Of a stretch of 64,000 nt of DNA, positions 10,272-19,880 are shown one piece after another. The position numbers were made by a program, and so were the translations under genes. Source of the stretch: Saccharomycopsis fibuligera x Saccharomycopsis cf. fibuligera (Eukaryota; Ascomycota; Saccharomycetes; Ascoideales; Saccharomycopsidaceae); assembly GCA_001936135.1 (NCBI GenBank), contig CP012809.1, positions 3,397,501 through 3,461,500 of the forward strand, given 5' to 3'. The notes under the pieces were generated by a model that made no database searches, had not been told where the DNA came from, and saw only the letters and a program-made list of their open reading frames with translations. Numbering within the stretch: position 1 is the stretch's first letter; each line of letters starts with the position of its first letter.

Positions 10272-10947
10272 TATTGCAGTGATATGATGTTATAAGGGTA
10301 TTCTATTTTGCTATTTAATTTGGGAGACGTCGTTTAAAAATTAAAGAGAAATTTTATGAATAACCTGGCTGTGATTTATCTTATGAAAAAGTGTTAACCT
10401 TAGTTTTTTGTTATTTTGTAAACTGAATAAAAGTGGGTTGTATGCAAATTCAAAACACCCATAAAAGCAAAATTTTTAGAAAAAGAGTTGCCAATTGGGT
10501 TTATTTTTTTGTTTCTCGTTCCTCGTTTTATAATCTTCACTATCAAAGTCCCCCAGCACAGGTTATAGCGACAGCTCTCAAACAGATCACGTGTATGGCA
10601 CTTTTGCGCGAGTTTTTCAAAGGCCTTCACTGATTAATGTTAACATTATGCAGCAATTCAAATCCCGAAATCCATCAGGTCATATAATAAGTGAGAATTT
10701 TTTTCCCTTCGGCATTTCTAACACCACAAAATTTACAAACCCCTCGTGGTACACATAACGCAAACTGTCTCATTGGCAATAGATCTGGCCATCTATGGCC
10801 AAACACTTTAAACTGAGAAACTGAAACTGTTGCTTGGATCCTTTTAGTCCGAACTACAATTATATATTACATCACTCAACGTTAATAATATTGATGAAAT
10901 ACAAAAATAAAACTCTATAAAGTTTGCCGAGTGCATAATAATATTCT
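10272..10947 (-). promoter_or_regulatory. Upstream region of RCF2 copy B
   Basis: 676 bases between RCF2 copy B and the end of the protease gene. It contains ATCACGTG (CACGTG at 10588-10593), a good Cbf1-type site, and CCAAT/ATTGG boxes near 10491 and 10773 that could serve the HAP complex. This would suit a respiratory gene, but function is inferred from motifs alone. Confidence 0.4.
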
Positions 10948-12342
10948 TCAATCATTACCATGGTCATTAACGTCTTCGCGCTCGCTCTCGTTTTCGCTCT
11001 CGTTCTCGCTCTCGTTTTCGTCTCCGTCTTGATCTTCGTTTTCGTCTTCGTCTTGATCTTCGCTTTCGTTTTCGTGTTCAGTTCCAACTTTTTCCTGTTC
11101 AATACTTTCGCCATCACCAGCCTCTATTGGTGTTTTCAACTCTACGTAGAACGGATTAAACTCTTCCGCCTGAATATCTTCGTAAGGTAAGTAGGCTATG
11201 CGATTAGGAGTTATGGGTCTCAACAACAGTGACAATCGTGGTACTGCTCCCATAGTACTAGCCTGCTTTATTCTTTCCTTAATCTCCTCTGGCGGCACTC
11301 CAGCGCTAAGCAGAATTCCTACCGCCCCAGCGACACTGGGAGTACTCATTGAGGTGCCGCTTAGTAATAATGGGTCTTCACCTCGAGAGTTGACACTAGC
11401 CACTCTTACTCCGGAGGCCAACACATTGACACAGCGTCCCCAGTTTGAGAAAGTTGCCAAAGCATCAGTGCGATCGTCAATAGCTCCAACGGTGATGGCA
11501 TGCTTAGCACTGGCTGGACTGGTGGCACAGGCATCGATATTGGAATTGCCCGCAGCTGCCACCAATACCAGTCCAGCATTGAATGCACTTTCCACAGCCT
11601 TATTTAGCACGCTGTTGCGGAAGGCGCCAATTGAGAGGTTGATAAGCCCTTGATTGCCGCTGTCCCTTTTATGATTCACTGCAAATTCTATTCCAGAAAT
11701 TATGGAACTGAGACTACCAGTTCCACTCCGATCAAGCGATTTAATGGCAACAATATTAATTTCTTTAGCAACTCCATATGTTTTGGAGCCAATAACTCCG
11801 GCCACATGGGTGCCATGTCCATTTCGGTCACCATTTCCTTCGTCCGTGAAGTCTGCACCATAAACACATCGGCCTTCGAATTCCTCATTCTCACACTGTA
11901 CTCCAGTATCAATTACGTAAGCATTAATGTTTTGTCCTTTGAATTCTGAGGGATAATAATATTGATAAGAGTCTTCATCCTCGTCCAGCGCGTACCGTGA
12001 GGAGAGCCGTGCCAAATGTCTGGGTGCGTCTTGTTGAGTGTCAAAGTCGCATGTTTTCACGATAATGTCGGGGGTGATCTCCTCCACTAGCGGGTTTTTT
12101 CTCAATCGAGAAAGAATGTCTGAATCAAAGTTTGCCGAGAATCCCTCAAAATTACCAAACGAGAAAGCTTTGCGAACTAAGGGACGAAGGTGGTGGACAG
12201 CTTTTACCACATCATCGTTCTTCAACAAAGTTTCAAATGTCGCAGGTGTTTTAAGTTGCACAAAGTACTGGGTAGCTGCCGCGGTGTGGAAAAACAAGAA
12301 TAAATTGGACAATAAGCATAGTGCCAGTTGACTCTGAACCAT
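10948..12342 (-). CDS. Subtilisin-like serine protease (proteinase K/cerevisin family)
   Basis: 464 residues. Signal peptide at about 1-23 (MVQSQLALCLLSNLFLFFHT), I9-type propeptide at about 26-96, then an S8 domain with Asp145 (AYVIDTG), His176 (NGHGTHVAG), oxyanion Asn266 (AAAGNSN) and Ser331 (SGTSMSTPSVAG). All catalytic residues are present. The C-terminal ~60 residues are a highly acidic tail of Glu/Asn/Ser/Asp repeats, unusual for the family. The protein is secretory or vacuolar. The neighbourhood (BUD23, IMG1) points to S. cerevisiae RRT12/YCR045C, a spore-wall-associated protease, although the strand is inverted relative to IMG1 compared with S. cerevisiae. PRB1 or YSP3 relatives are the alternative. 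Confidence 0.9.
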   Translation of the reverse strand: MVQSQLALCLLSNLFLFFHTAAATQYFVQLKTPATFETLLKNDDVVKAVHHLRPLVRKAFSFGNFEGFSANFDSDILSRLRKNPLVEEITPDIIVKTCDFDTQQDAPRHLARLSSRYALDEDEDSYQYYYPSEFKGQNINAYVIDTGVQCENEEFEGRCVYGADFTDEGNGDRNGHGTHVAGVIGSKTYGVAKEINIVAIKSLDRSGTGSLSSIISGIEFAVNHKRDSGNQGLINLSIGAFRNSVLNKAVESAFNAGLVLVAAAGNSNIDACATSPASAKHAITVGAIDDRTDALATFSNWGRCVNVLASGVRVASVNSRGEDPLLLSGTSMSTPSVAGAVGILLSAGVPPEEIKERIKQASTMGAVPRLSLLLRPITPNRIAYLPYEDIQAEEFNPFYVELKTPIEAGDGESIEQEKVGTEHENESEDQDEDENEDQDGDENESENESENESEREDVNDHGND

Positions 12343-13610
12343 TGCTTATATCGTCTAAGCCGCTTATCTTTTTGGGCCTCAATGAAATGGGTAAAACAAA
12401 TTTATTGTATGAATGTGTTAGAAACGGAGTTTCGTACGTTTGCTTTAGGTTGTGCTAGGCAATAATCCCGACTAGGCTGCTTTCAGTGTTGTAAATGAGA
12501 TTTTAATTGTGATTGCGATTGTCTTTTGGTGGGCGGCGATTATTTTGGAAGAAAATCCTAGCTAGGGGGAACGGGATGTCAAGGATTAGCCAATGGAATG
12601 GGCGAGCTGGTTTTGTTGTGTTTTGTTTTTGGTGAGTCTATCTCTGTGCGCCCGAGGTAATACAAGATGGGGAGTAGAGACGATTGATTATAAGCCAATA
12701 GATAGCGCTGTTGATAAAGGAAAAGGAGCTCCGTGTACGAGCCACAAAAAGCCGGAGGAATTCCAGAGAGATGAACAGAATCGACATCTACTACCATTCT
12801 GCTGGCTAAGTCACCGCATTGTTTGTGTTTGTGTTTGTGTTTGTGGCCCTCGAGGGAATAAAATGCAAGCCATGGCAGAAAGCCGGAACAGGCGCGATTT
12901 GATGAACTCGTTGCGCATGCAGGCGTGGAAAGCTAATGGATGGATATTTTCCATGGATCTTGAGAGATTTCGAGATTTCGTGCTCCGCTGGATGGGACAA
13001 TGGATGGGACAATAGTCCTTGGGGTTATCGTGGCACGCAGGCTGTGATTCGTCGATTACCAATCTTGGAAAGTTCCCGCGCAATGAAAAGATTCTCTATC
13101 GAACCGATACGGAGCACACGACGCACGATAAGCTATAATCAATCAGCAAGAGCTGTCGAGCTTCAAATCATGTTTCCGACCGCCATATGTCATTGGCCAA
13201 GGTACCCCATCAGTTTCCCCGCGCAATGCTGCTATCTAGACAGGCTCAGGGCCACACAACCATGGCCCTTATCTGTGATTTGCGGGCACTGCTAGCTGGG
13301 GTATCTTCGAGGCCTTCAAAAGCGCTTTCAGCACCAGGGTATCGTTAAACAACCTTGACCATCCCCTAAACAAGTATTTATATACCTGTAAATGCCCCAG
13401 TCCCCACGCCTTGTTGTTCGGTTTCTGTTTTCGCTTTGCTTATATTTCTTTATATTTACAAATCTATCTACTTCACATCCATTTGTATTCGCCTCCTTCG
13501 CAGAGACACACACTTCTTTCTTTCTTCTCCTTCTATAAAACTATCTCTCTTTCTTGCTTTGCGTTCCCAAGGATCTGCATCTCACTTATTCATATATTTT
13601 GACCGCCGTT
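12343..13610. promoter_or_regulatory. Divergent protease/amine oxidase upstream region
   Basis: 1.27 kb without a credible gene. Two GATAAG sites, at 13127-13132 (+) and 13268-13273 (as CTTATC), are the consensus for Gln3/Gat1-type GATA factors. They suit nitrogen control of an amine oxidase that liberates ammonia. A GTGTTT hexamer repeat lies at about 12820-12844. The last ~100 bases before the amine oxidase ATG are rich in CT, as in many yeast leaders. Confidence 0.5.
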
Positions 13611-15707
13611 ATGGAACGTCTTCAGCAAATTGCTTCTCACACCACGGCCACTGCCACTATAAACCCGAATCACCCACTTGATCCATTGTCTGTCGCTGAA
13701 TTGAAGGCAGTGTCCTCATTGATAAAGAACAGATACCAGGACAGAAAAATCAGCTTCAACACCATCACCGTTAAAGAGCCTTCTAAAACTGAATATCTCA
13801 ACTGGAAGGAAAAAAATGGTCCTTTCCCAAAACGTATTGCTTACTTTGTTATCATTGTAAGCGGCTTCAACGGTGTCCATGAAGGTTTTGTTGACTTGAA
13901 GTCCTTGTCCATCATTAGCTTGAGCGAATCGGCAAATGTCCAGCCAATGCTCACCCCTGAAGACCTTTCTGGTATCGAGGAACTTGTCAGAACAGACCCG
14001 GCAGTTATAAAGCAATGCGAAATTTCTGGTATTCCAAAAGAAGACATGCACAAAGTCTACTGTGATGCTTGGGCTATTGGTTATGATGAAAGATGGGGCG
14101 CTTCCAGAAGATTGCAGCAAGCTCTCATGTACTATAGATCCAACGAGGATGACTCTCACTACTCCCATGCTTTGGATTTTTGTCCAATTATTGATTCCAA
14201 CGAAAGAAAAGTTATCTTTATAGACATTCCGAAGGTCCGTCGTCCACTTTCTAAGCACAAGCACAGCAATTTTCATGCTGAGGCCGTCAAAGAAAAATAT
14301 GGTGGTTACAGAACCGATGGCAAACCAATCAACATTACCCAGCCAGAAGGAGTCTCTTTCAAAATGGATAATAATGTCATTGAGTGGTCTAATTATAAAC
14401 TTCATATTGGCTTTAATTATAGAGAAGGTATCGTGTTGTCCGACCTCAACTACAACGATCATAGTAACGTTAGACCGTTATTTCACAGAGTTTCCATCTG
14501 CGAAATGATTGTTCCATATGGTAATCCAGATTTCCCTCACCACAGAAAACACGCTTTGGATCTTGGTGAGTATGGTGCAGGTTTGATGGCAAACTCATTG
14601 GCTTTGGGCTGTGATTGTAAAGGCTCTATTCACTACTTGGATGCTCATTTTGTTAACAAGGAAGGTGAGCCTCTCACTATCAAAAATGCCGTTTGTATCC
14701 ACGAAGAAGATGACGGTATCTTGTTTAAGCATTCTGACTTTAGAGATGATTACAGAACTTCCACGGTAGTGAGAGCAACAAAGCTTGTGATCTCTCAAAT
14801 TTTCACGGCCTCAAATTACGAGTATTGTATTTACTTCATCTTACATCAGGATGGTTCAATAAAGTTGGAAGTCAAATTAACTGGTATTTTGAACACTTTT
14901 GTTGCTAATGACGATGAAGATATTGGCCCTTATGGCACCATAGTTTATCCAAATACTCATGCTCACAATCATCAACACTTATTTTCCTTAAGACTTCACC
15001 CAAGAATTGATGGCGATGGTAACTCTGCTGCTATGGTTGATGCAAAAGCTTCCCCATACCCAACTGGCCATCAAAAAAATATGTATGGAAACGGATTCTT
15101 TGCCGACAAAACCGTATTCAAAACTGTTAAAGACTCTTTGACTAATTATGAGTCTTCCACAGGTAGATCCTGGGATCTTTTTAACCCAAAGAAGCTTCAC
15201 CCATATTCCAAAAAACCAGCCAGTTACAAGCTAGTTTCCACTTTCTGTCCAACTTTGTTGGCACAACCCGGTTCTTTGCCATATAAGAGAGCAGAATGGT
15301 CCACTAAAACAGTCTCTGTTGTTCCATACGATGAAGAAGAACACAGAGTCTTCCCATCCGGTAATCACGTCAATCAGTGGTCCGGTGATGGTCTTATCGG
15401 TATGAGAAAATGGATTGGTGATGGTAGTGATAAGATTGAAGATCGCGACATCTTATTTTTCCATACCTTTGGTATCAGTCACTTCCCTGCTCCAGAAGAT
15501 TTTTGCGTCATGCCTGCTGAAAAAGTTGAAGTGTTGTTGAGACCAAGACACTTTTTCTTGGAAAATCCAGGTCTCGATGTTCCACCAAGTCACTCTTTAA
15601 CTACATCCCAAGCGCGAAAATTCTTTAATGGGGAAATCAAGTCTTTGACTGATAAAGCTTCTAAATTGGCATTTGAAGACAAGGTAAGTTGTTGCGGCAG
15701 AAAATAG
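13611..15707 (+). CDS. AMO1: Peroxisomal copper amine oxidase
   Basis: 698 residues from the ATG at 13611, chosen because MERLQQIASH matches the start of the Ogataea polymorpha methylamine oxidase; an upstream in-frame ATG at 13554 is not conserved. The enzyme oxidises primary amines to aldehyde, H2O2 and ammonia. The topaquinone precursor is Tyr403 in TASNYEY, the catalytic base is Asp317 in KHALDLGEYG, and the copper ligands are His454 and His456 (HNHQHLF) and His624 (SHFPAPEDF). The N-terminus contains RLQQIASHT, a PTS2-like nonapeptide whose last residue departs from the consensus L/A. The C-terminus (CCGRK) is no PTS1. Scanning found no in-frame CTG codon. Confidence 0.95.
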   Translation: MERLQQIASHTTATATINPNHPLDPLSVAELKAVSSLIKNRYQDRKISFNTITVKEPSKTEYLNWKEKNGPFPKRIAYFVIIVSGFNGVHEGFVDLKSLSIISLSESANVQPMLTPEDLSGIEELVRTDPAVIKQCEISGIPKEDMHKVYCDAWAIGYDERWGASRRLQQALMYYRSNEDDSHYSHALDFCPIIDSNERKVIFIDIPKVRRPLSKHKHSNFHAEAVKEKYGGYRTDGKPINITQPEGVSFKMDNNVIEWSNYKLHIGFNYREGIVLSDLNYNDHSNVRPLFHRVSICEMIVPYGNPDFPHHRKHALDLGEYGAGLMANSLALGCDCKGSIHYLDAHFVNKEGEPLTIKNAVCIHEEDDGILFKHSDFRDDYRTSTVVRATKLVISQIFTASNYEYCIYFILHQDGSIKLEVKLTGILNTFVANDDEDIGPYGTIVYPNTHAHNHQHLFSLRLHPRIDGDGNSAAMVDAKASPYPTGHQKNMYGNGFFADKTVFKTVKDSLTNYESSTGRSWDLFNPKKLHPYSKKPASYKLVSTFCPTLLAQPGSLPYKRAEWSTKTVSVVPYDEEEHRVFPSGNHVNQWSGDGLIGMRKWIGDGSDKIEDRDILFFHTFGISHFPAPEDFCVMPAEKVEVLLRPRHFFLENPGLDVPPSHSLTTSQARKFFNGEIKSLTDKASKLAFEDKVSCCGRK

Positions 15708-16342
15708 TTGATTTGAACAAATAGATTGTCTCTACTAGAACTAGATCCTTAAGTTTTTGGCCCTTTTTCTTTTGTTATAAACTACATTCAATTTTCTTTT
15801 TTTATAAAAAAAAAAATTTTTTTAAGTTTGCTTTTACATGCTTGCTTTTTCAATATATTTATACATTTTCTGTCTATTCATATTCCCGTAAATTTCATAC
15901 TTTTTGTTTTGATTAGTGCGTAAATTCTAGTATTTGAAAAAATAGTAGATAGGTCCCCGTGTCTCAATGTTGAACGTCTTGCAATGTTGCAGATCTTGGC
16001 ATCCCGGCCGAAAAAACTTACCCTGCAGGATGTCTCGGATGAGCTTGATGAGTAATTTTTTAGCACGCATAAATCTGCATGACTAACTAGTCATCACCAG
16101 TACTGGAAAAACCAAAAACTGAAAAAAAAAGTAAGTGGTTAAAAACCCTTTAGCGGCTCTTAAGAAAAATTTCCGAGAACTAAAAGTAAAAATAAACGAG
16201 AGAGCAACGAAGGACCATACATTTTTTCACTTATAAAGTGTTTTTGCTTTTTGAGAAAAAAAAAACTAAAATAATAAAAAAAGAAAAAAATAGAAAAAAC
16301 GACAGTTAGTTTACTTTTTTATTGCACCACAATATTAGAACA
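15708..16342. promoter_or_regulatory. HIS5 upstream region with Gcn4-like sites
   Basis: 635 bases. ATGAGTAAT at 16048-16056 is one base from the Gcn4 consensus read on the other strand (ATTACTCAT). ATGACTAACTAGTCAT at 16079-16094 is an inverted pair of Gcn4 half-sites with a widened centre. Both lie about 250-300 bases before HIS5, a classical general-control target. Downstream of the amine oxidase there are A/T runs near 15790-15825. Confidence 0.45.
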
Positions 16343-17578
16343 ATGCCAAAGTTTGATCTTTCCACCCTTGTGAGACCAAAAATCTATTCACTCGAGCCAT
16401 ACCGTTGTGCCAGAGATGACTTCAAGGAAGGCATTCTTCTTGATGCTAACGAAAATACCCATGGTCCAATGTTATCAAATGACCAGCTTTCTGATTTGAA
16501 TATCACCAATGAGGAGTTGAACAGATATCCAGATCCACATCAAATTGATCTCAAAACCAAAATTGCCAACTTCCGTAACAGAGAAGCCACAATCAGTGAT
16601 GGCCTGCAGAAGCAATTGAAAATTGCTACACCAAAAGACCCAGAGGACCAAGTGACGGCGGAAAACTTGTGTCTTGGTGTTGGTTCTGACGAAAGCATTG
16701 ATGCTCTTATCAGAACCATATGCAGACCAGGCAAGGACAAGTTATTGATCTGTCCGCCAACCTATGGCATGTATAAGATAACATCACAAATCAATGATGT
16801 TGATATTGTATCTGTGCCTTTAAATTTTGACACATTTGAAGTGCAGGAGGACAAAATCATTTCGACAATCAAAGACGATCCAAACAGATCCATAAAGATG
16901 GTTTTTGTTACCAGCCCAGGAAATCCAACCGCCAAGCTTGTTGATGTTACCAGAATTGAAAAATTATTGCAGTGGGGACTCGAAAACTGGAATGGGTTGG
17001 TGGTTGTGGATGAAGCTTACGTTGACTTTTCACCAATTGGTTCTTCATTTTCGGTTCTTGTTAACAAATATCCTAATTTGGTGGTTTTTCAAACTTTATC
17101 TAAATCTTTTGGTTTGGCCGGGATAAGATTGGGCATCACTTTTGCTAGTAAGGAGCTTGCTAGAGTTTTGAATGCATTGAAGGCGCCATACAACATTTCT
17201 TCATTGACTTCAGAGATTGCTAATAAGGCTGTTTCAGAGGAAAATATCAAGCGCATGAGAGAGACTACCAATATTTACGAAGTAGAAAAACAAAAATTGT
17301 TGCAAGAATTCAAGCAAATCAAACAATTTGGCAAAGTCATTGGCGGCTTGGATGCCAACTTTATTTTAATCCAAGTGGTGAACTCAAGCAATGAGCCGGA
17401 CTCTACTTTTGCTAAAAAAGTGTACGAAAAAATGGCTGTTGAGAAGAAGGTTGTGGTGAGATACAGAGGTAGTGAACCTGGCTGTGCTGGTGCGTTGAGA
17501 ATTACAATTGGTACAGAAGAAGAGAACAAAATTATGGTTCAGAAATTCAAAGAAGTTTTTGCTGAGCTTGGAAATTGA
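16343..17578 (+). CDS. HIS5: Histidinol-phosphate aminotransferase
   Basis: 411 residues from the ATG at 16343 (MPKFDLSTLVRPKIYSLEPY), which aligns with the start of S. cerevisiae His5. It is a class-II PLP aminotransferase converting imidazole-acetol phosphate to histidinol phosphate, the seventh step of histidine synthesis. Landmarks are LDANENTHGP, NRYPDPHQ, LGVGSDESIDALIR, TSPGNPTAK, VVDEAYVDF, and the PLP lysine Lys254 in TLSKSFGLAGIRLG. The C-terminal VVRYRGSEPG carries the substrate-binding Arg. A small low-complexity insert (about residues 84-105) is specific to this protein. The stop is followed almost at once by a 32-base T run. Confidence 0.96.
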   Translation: MPKFDLSTLVRPKIYSLEPYRCARDDFKEGILLDANENTHGPMLSNDQLSDLNITNEELNRYPDPHQIDLKTKIANFRNREATISDGLQKQLKIATPKDPEDQVTAENLCLGVGSDESIDALIRTICRPGKDKLLICPPTYGMYKITSQINDVDIVSVPLNFDTFEVQEDKIISTIKDDPNRSIKMVFVTSPGNPTAKLVDVTRIEKLLQWGLENWNGLVVVDEAYVDFSPIGSSFSVLVNKYPNLVVFQTLSKSFGLAGIRLGITFASKELARVLNALKAPYNISSLTSEIANKAVSEENIKRMRETTNIYEVEKQKLLQEFKQIKQFGKVIGGLDANFILIQVVNSSNEPDSTFAKKVYEKMAVEKKVVVRYRGSEPGCAGALRITIGTEEENKIMVQKFKEVFAELGN

Positions 17579-17597
17579 ACGAGTCTTTATTTTATGG

Positions 17598-17599
<2 letters not shown>

Positions 17600-17631
<32 letters not shown>
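17600..17631 (+). repeat. Poly(T)32 tract
   Basis: Uninterrupted run of 32 T starting 22 bases after the HIS5 stop codon. It is probably part of the 3' UTR or terminator region and is likely to vary in length between strains. Confidence 0.8.
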
Positions 17632-17632
<1 letters not shown>

Positions 17633-17802
17633 TTTTCTTTCACCCTCTCTTTCTGCAAAAGTTTTCGTAGCATATGAGCATTAAGACAAATATATTATTC
17701 AAGAACGTACATTATTATTTTCAGATGAGGAAAATTTAATTATCGGTGCCATCAAATATTTCTTGACATGTATTGCGTATATTTTATGTCGGCAGCTGAT
17801 GA

Positions 17803-18356
17803 CTAGTTCTTATTGTACAACTTATTCATTATTTTCTGTTTTGATTGCAGCATCTTGGATTCCGTCCTCTGTGCTCTAGTTCCCAATCGCTCCTTCCGTA
17901 GCAGGGCCTCCTCATATTTGCGTTTTGATTCATACCCAGATTTAGTAGTTCGCTGCGGCAGTTGTTTCTTGGGTTGCTGTTGAGGCTGTGTTTCTCGTGG
18001 TTTCGTTGTCTGTGAGCTATTCTTAGCCGCTGCAAGCTCTGTTAATAACGATCCAAAGGTTACTTTTTGGTTTCTTTCTAGATCAATTACATCTTTCAAC
18101 TTGATATCCCAAAACTTCTTGGGCACGAGATTTAGCCTGTATTTGACCTTACTGTCCAAGTTCTTTATAAGACCCTCTTGCTCATATCTGAGCTTCTTTA
18201 CCCGTTCATCCACTAAAAGTCATTGAGAGATTAGCCAGTATCCGGTTGTGATTTATCACCCAAACATATCAATAGACAAAACAAAATACCATACATACAG
18301 TTAAATCTTAGCTTCTTAACTATTTTATCTTTCTGCGCTGGTGTGAATGAGCCCAT
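17803..18356 (-). CDS. NBL1: Borealin-like chromosomal passenger protein, two exons
   Basis: Exon 1 18299-18356, exon 2 17803-18212, 155 residues. The 86-base intron has donor GTATGT and acceptor TTTTAG; splicing joins MGSFTPAQKDKIVKKLRF to NLDERVKKLRYEQEGL in frame. The N-terminal ~65 residues fit the Nbl1/borealin helix that bundles with survivin (Bir1) and INCENP (Sli15) to target Aurora B/Ipl1 to centromeres: a first helix, a KKLRxxxE coiled-coil stretch and KVKYRLNLVPKKFWDIKLKD. The remaining ~90 residues are basic and Gln-rich; S. cerevisiae Nbl1 (73 residues) lacks them. Being head-to-head with RPN10 matches YHR199C-A/YHR200W and supports the call. Confidence 0.85.
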
Positions 18357-18742
18357 GTTGAGATCCGTTTTTACTGACGACTATGATTGGGCCTCCTGCT
18401 GCCTTAACTGGTTATGGTGACGGTGGTCATCTCGATATTCATATGGCCAAAAGAGTAAACAAAAGAAGCAAACACAGGACCAAAACCAAAATAAAGAGCA
18501 CATGACCAATGCGACAGACCGCGGGTAACCAGCGAGAGCGGCGGCAGTCTTAGTCCGCTGGTTTTGTAGTGAGCGCTAAAGAGCTTTGAAAATTGCCACT
18601 GCACTGCGACCTGGAAAAGGTCAAGACGATGAGACTTTGAAACAAGATCCCAACCAGCAACTTATTACTCACTGATTGGCGTAATTCTACCAAACCAATC
18701 ATCCAATAATCTACCCAAACTACAATATACGCATCGCAAAAA
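18357..18742. promoter_or_regulatory. Divergent NBL1/RPN10 promoter
   Basis: 386 bases. GCGGGTAACC (CGGGTAA at 18522-18528) is a Reb1-type general regulatory factor site. TTGCCAC at 18593-18599 is the reverse complement of GTGGCAA, the core of the PACE element (GGTGGCAAA) bound by Rpn4 before proteasome genes, here about 145 bases from the RPN10 start. Confidence 0.5.
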
Positions 18743-19594
18743 ATGGTCTTGGAAGCGACTATGATAGTGATTGATAACTCCGAATACATGAGAAACGGAG
18801 ATTATCCAACAAACAGATACGAAGCCCAGCTTGACACCGTTGATATCATTTTTAATGCCAAAACGCAGTCTAATCCAGAAAACACCGTTGGAATATTGTC
18901 AATGGGCGGTGAAGGCCCTCAAGTGTTGAGTACTTTGACCAACGACATAGGTAAAATTCGTGTCGGAATTCATGAATCCAAAATTGCTGGTCACAGTCAT
19001 CTTGCCAACGGAATCCAAGTGGCAGCTCTTGCCTTGAAACATCGTCAGAACAAGGTTCAAAGTCAAAGGGTGATAGCTTTTATTGGAAGTCCAATTGAAG
19101 AGAGCTCTAAAGAATTAGAAAAGTTAGCTAAAAAAATGAAGAAGAATAACGTTGCCATTGACTTTATAAATTTTGGCGAAGAGGCGGTGAATACACCAAA
19201 GTTGGAGAAATTTATATCCATTGTCAATAACCACGATAACAGTCATCTCGTCACGGTTCCAGCTGGGCCAAAGTTATTATCTGCTGCAGTTGTCTCTTCA
19301 CCAATACTCTCATCAGGTGAGGATGGCTTTGAAAATGACGGCTTTGAAGGTGGTGACTTTGAATTTGATGCTAACACTGATCCTGATTTGGCATTGGCGT
19401 TGCGTTTGTCTCTTGAAGAAGAAAAATCTAGACAGGAGCGTGAGCAAGCTGAAAAGCAGAAGAAGGAAGGCTCTGGCAAATTAGATACTGTGGAAGAAAA
19501 TACAAATAACAATAATGGTACTGGTGGTGGACAGGATGAATCCTCAGAAAAAGTGGAAAAGGATGAGGATACTAAAATGAAGGATGCGGAGTAG
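18743..19594 (+). CDS. RPN10: 26S proteasome regulatory subunit Rpn10
   Basis: 283 residues. An N-terminal VWA domain (MVLEATMIVIDNSEYMRNGD through about residue 190) docks into the proteasome lid-base junction. A ubiquitin-interacting motif follows at about residues 210-230 (DPDLALALRLSLEEEKSR), with the Ala/Leu-x-x-Ser core. The C-terminus is charged and acidic. Length is close to S. cerevisiae Rpn10 (268). It delivers polyubiquitinated substrates to the proteasome. The head-to-head arrangement with NBL1 is conserved. Confidence 0.97.
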   Translation: MVLEATMIVIDNSEYMRNGDYPTNRYEAQLDTVDIIFNAKTQSNPENTVGILSMGGEGPQVLSTLTNDIGKIRVGIHESKIAGHSHLANGIQVAALALKHRQNKVQSQRVIAFIGSPIEESSKELEKLAKKMKKNNVAIDFINFGEEAVNTPKLEKFISIVNNHDNSHLVTVPAGPKLLSAAVVSSPILSSGEDGFENDGFEGGDFEFDANTDPDLALALRLSLEEEKSRQEREQAEKQKKEGSGKLDTVEENTNNNNGTGGGQDESSEKVEKDEDTKMKDAE

Positions 19595-19880
19595 ATAGAA
19601 AGTATTATTACCGACTCGTTCTATATTTATAAACATCTCTATCGTATGTATTAATACAGCCGATCAACTTTTTATCATTTTAACATTTCTCCAGTAGCTT
19701 ACGACGCGCTTTTCCATTGCCATGCACTATGATGCATAATGCTCGATCTTCCTCCACAAAACGAACATCTTAGTTGATGTACAAAAGTGGCAACAAAACA
19801 AGTGTATAATTTTGCGCAACCCAGTTGGTTTATACTTTTTGCTAGAGCAGTAGCAACTTTTGGCTTCTTCAAAGGCCAAA

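Noticed and set aside
11281-11590. CTG-Ser clade (Candida-type) origin suggested by the WOR1-like gene
   Set aside because: CTG is found at conserved buried Leu positions in the subtilase, and local gene order is close to S. cerevisiae.
12593-13015. 140-codon open frame upstream of the amine oxidase
   Set aside because: Composition is that of GC-richer promoter DNA with a GTGTTT repeat; no recognisable domain; other frames are equally open.
13554-13610. 19-codon N-terminal extension of the amine oxidase
   Set aside because: The conserved family start MERL is at 13611; the extension is CT-rich leader DNA and would bury the PTS2-like signal.
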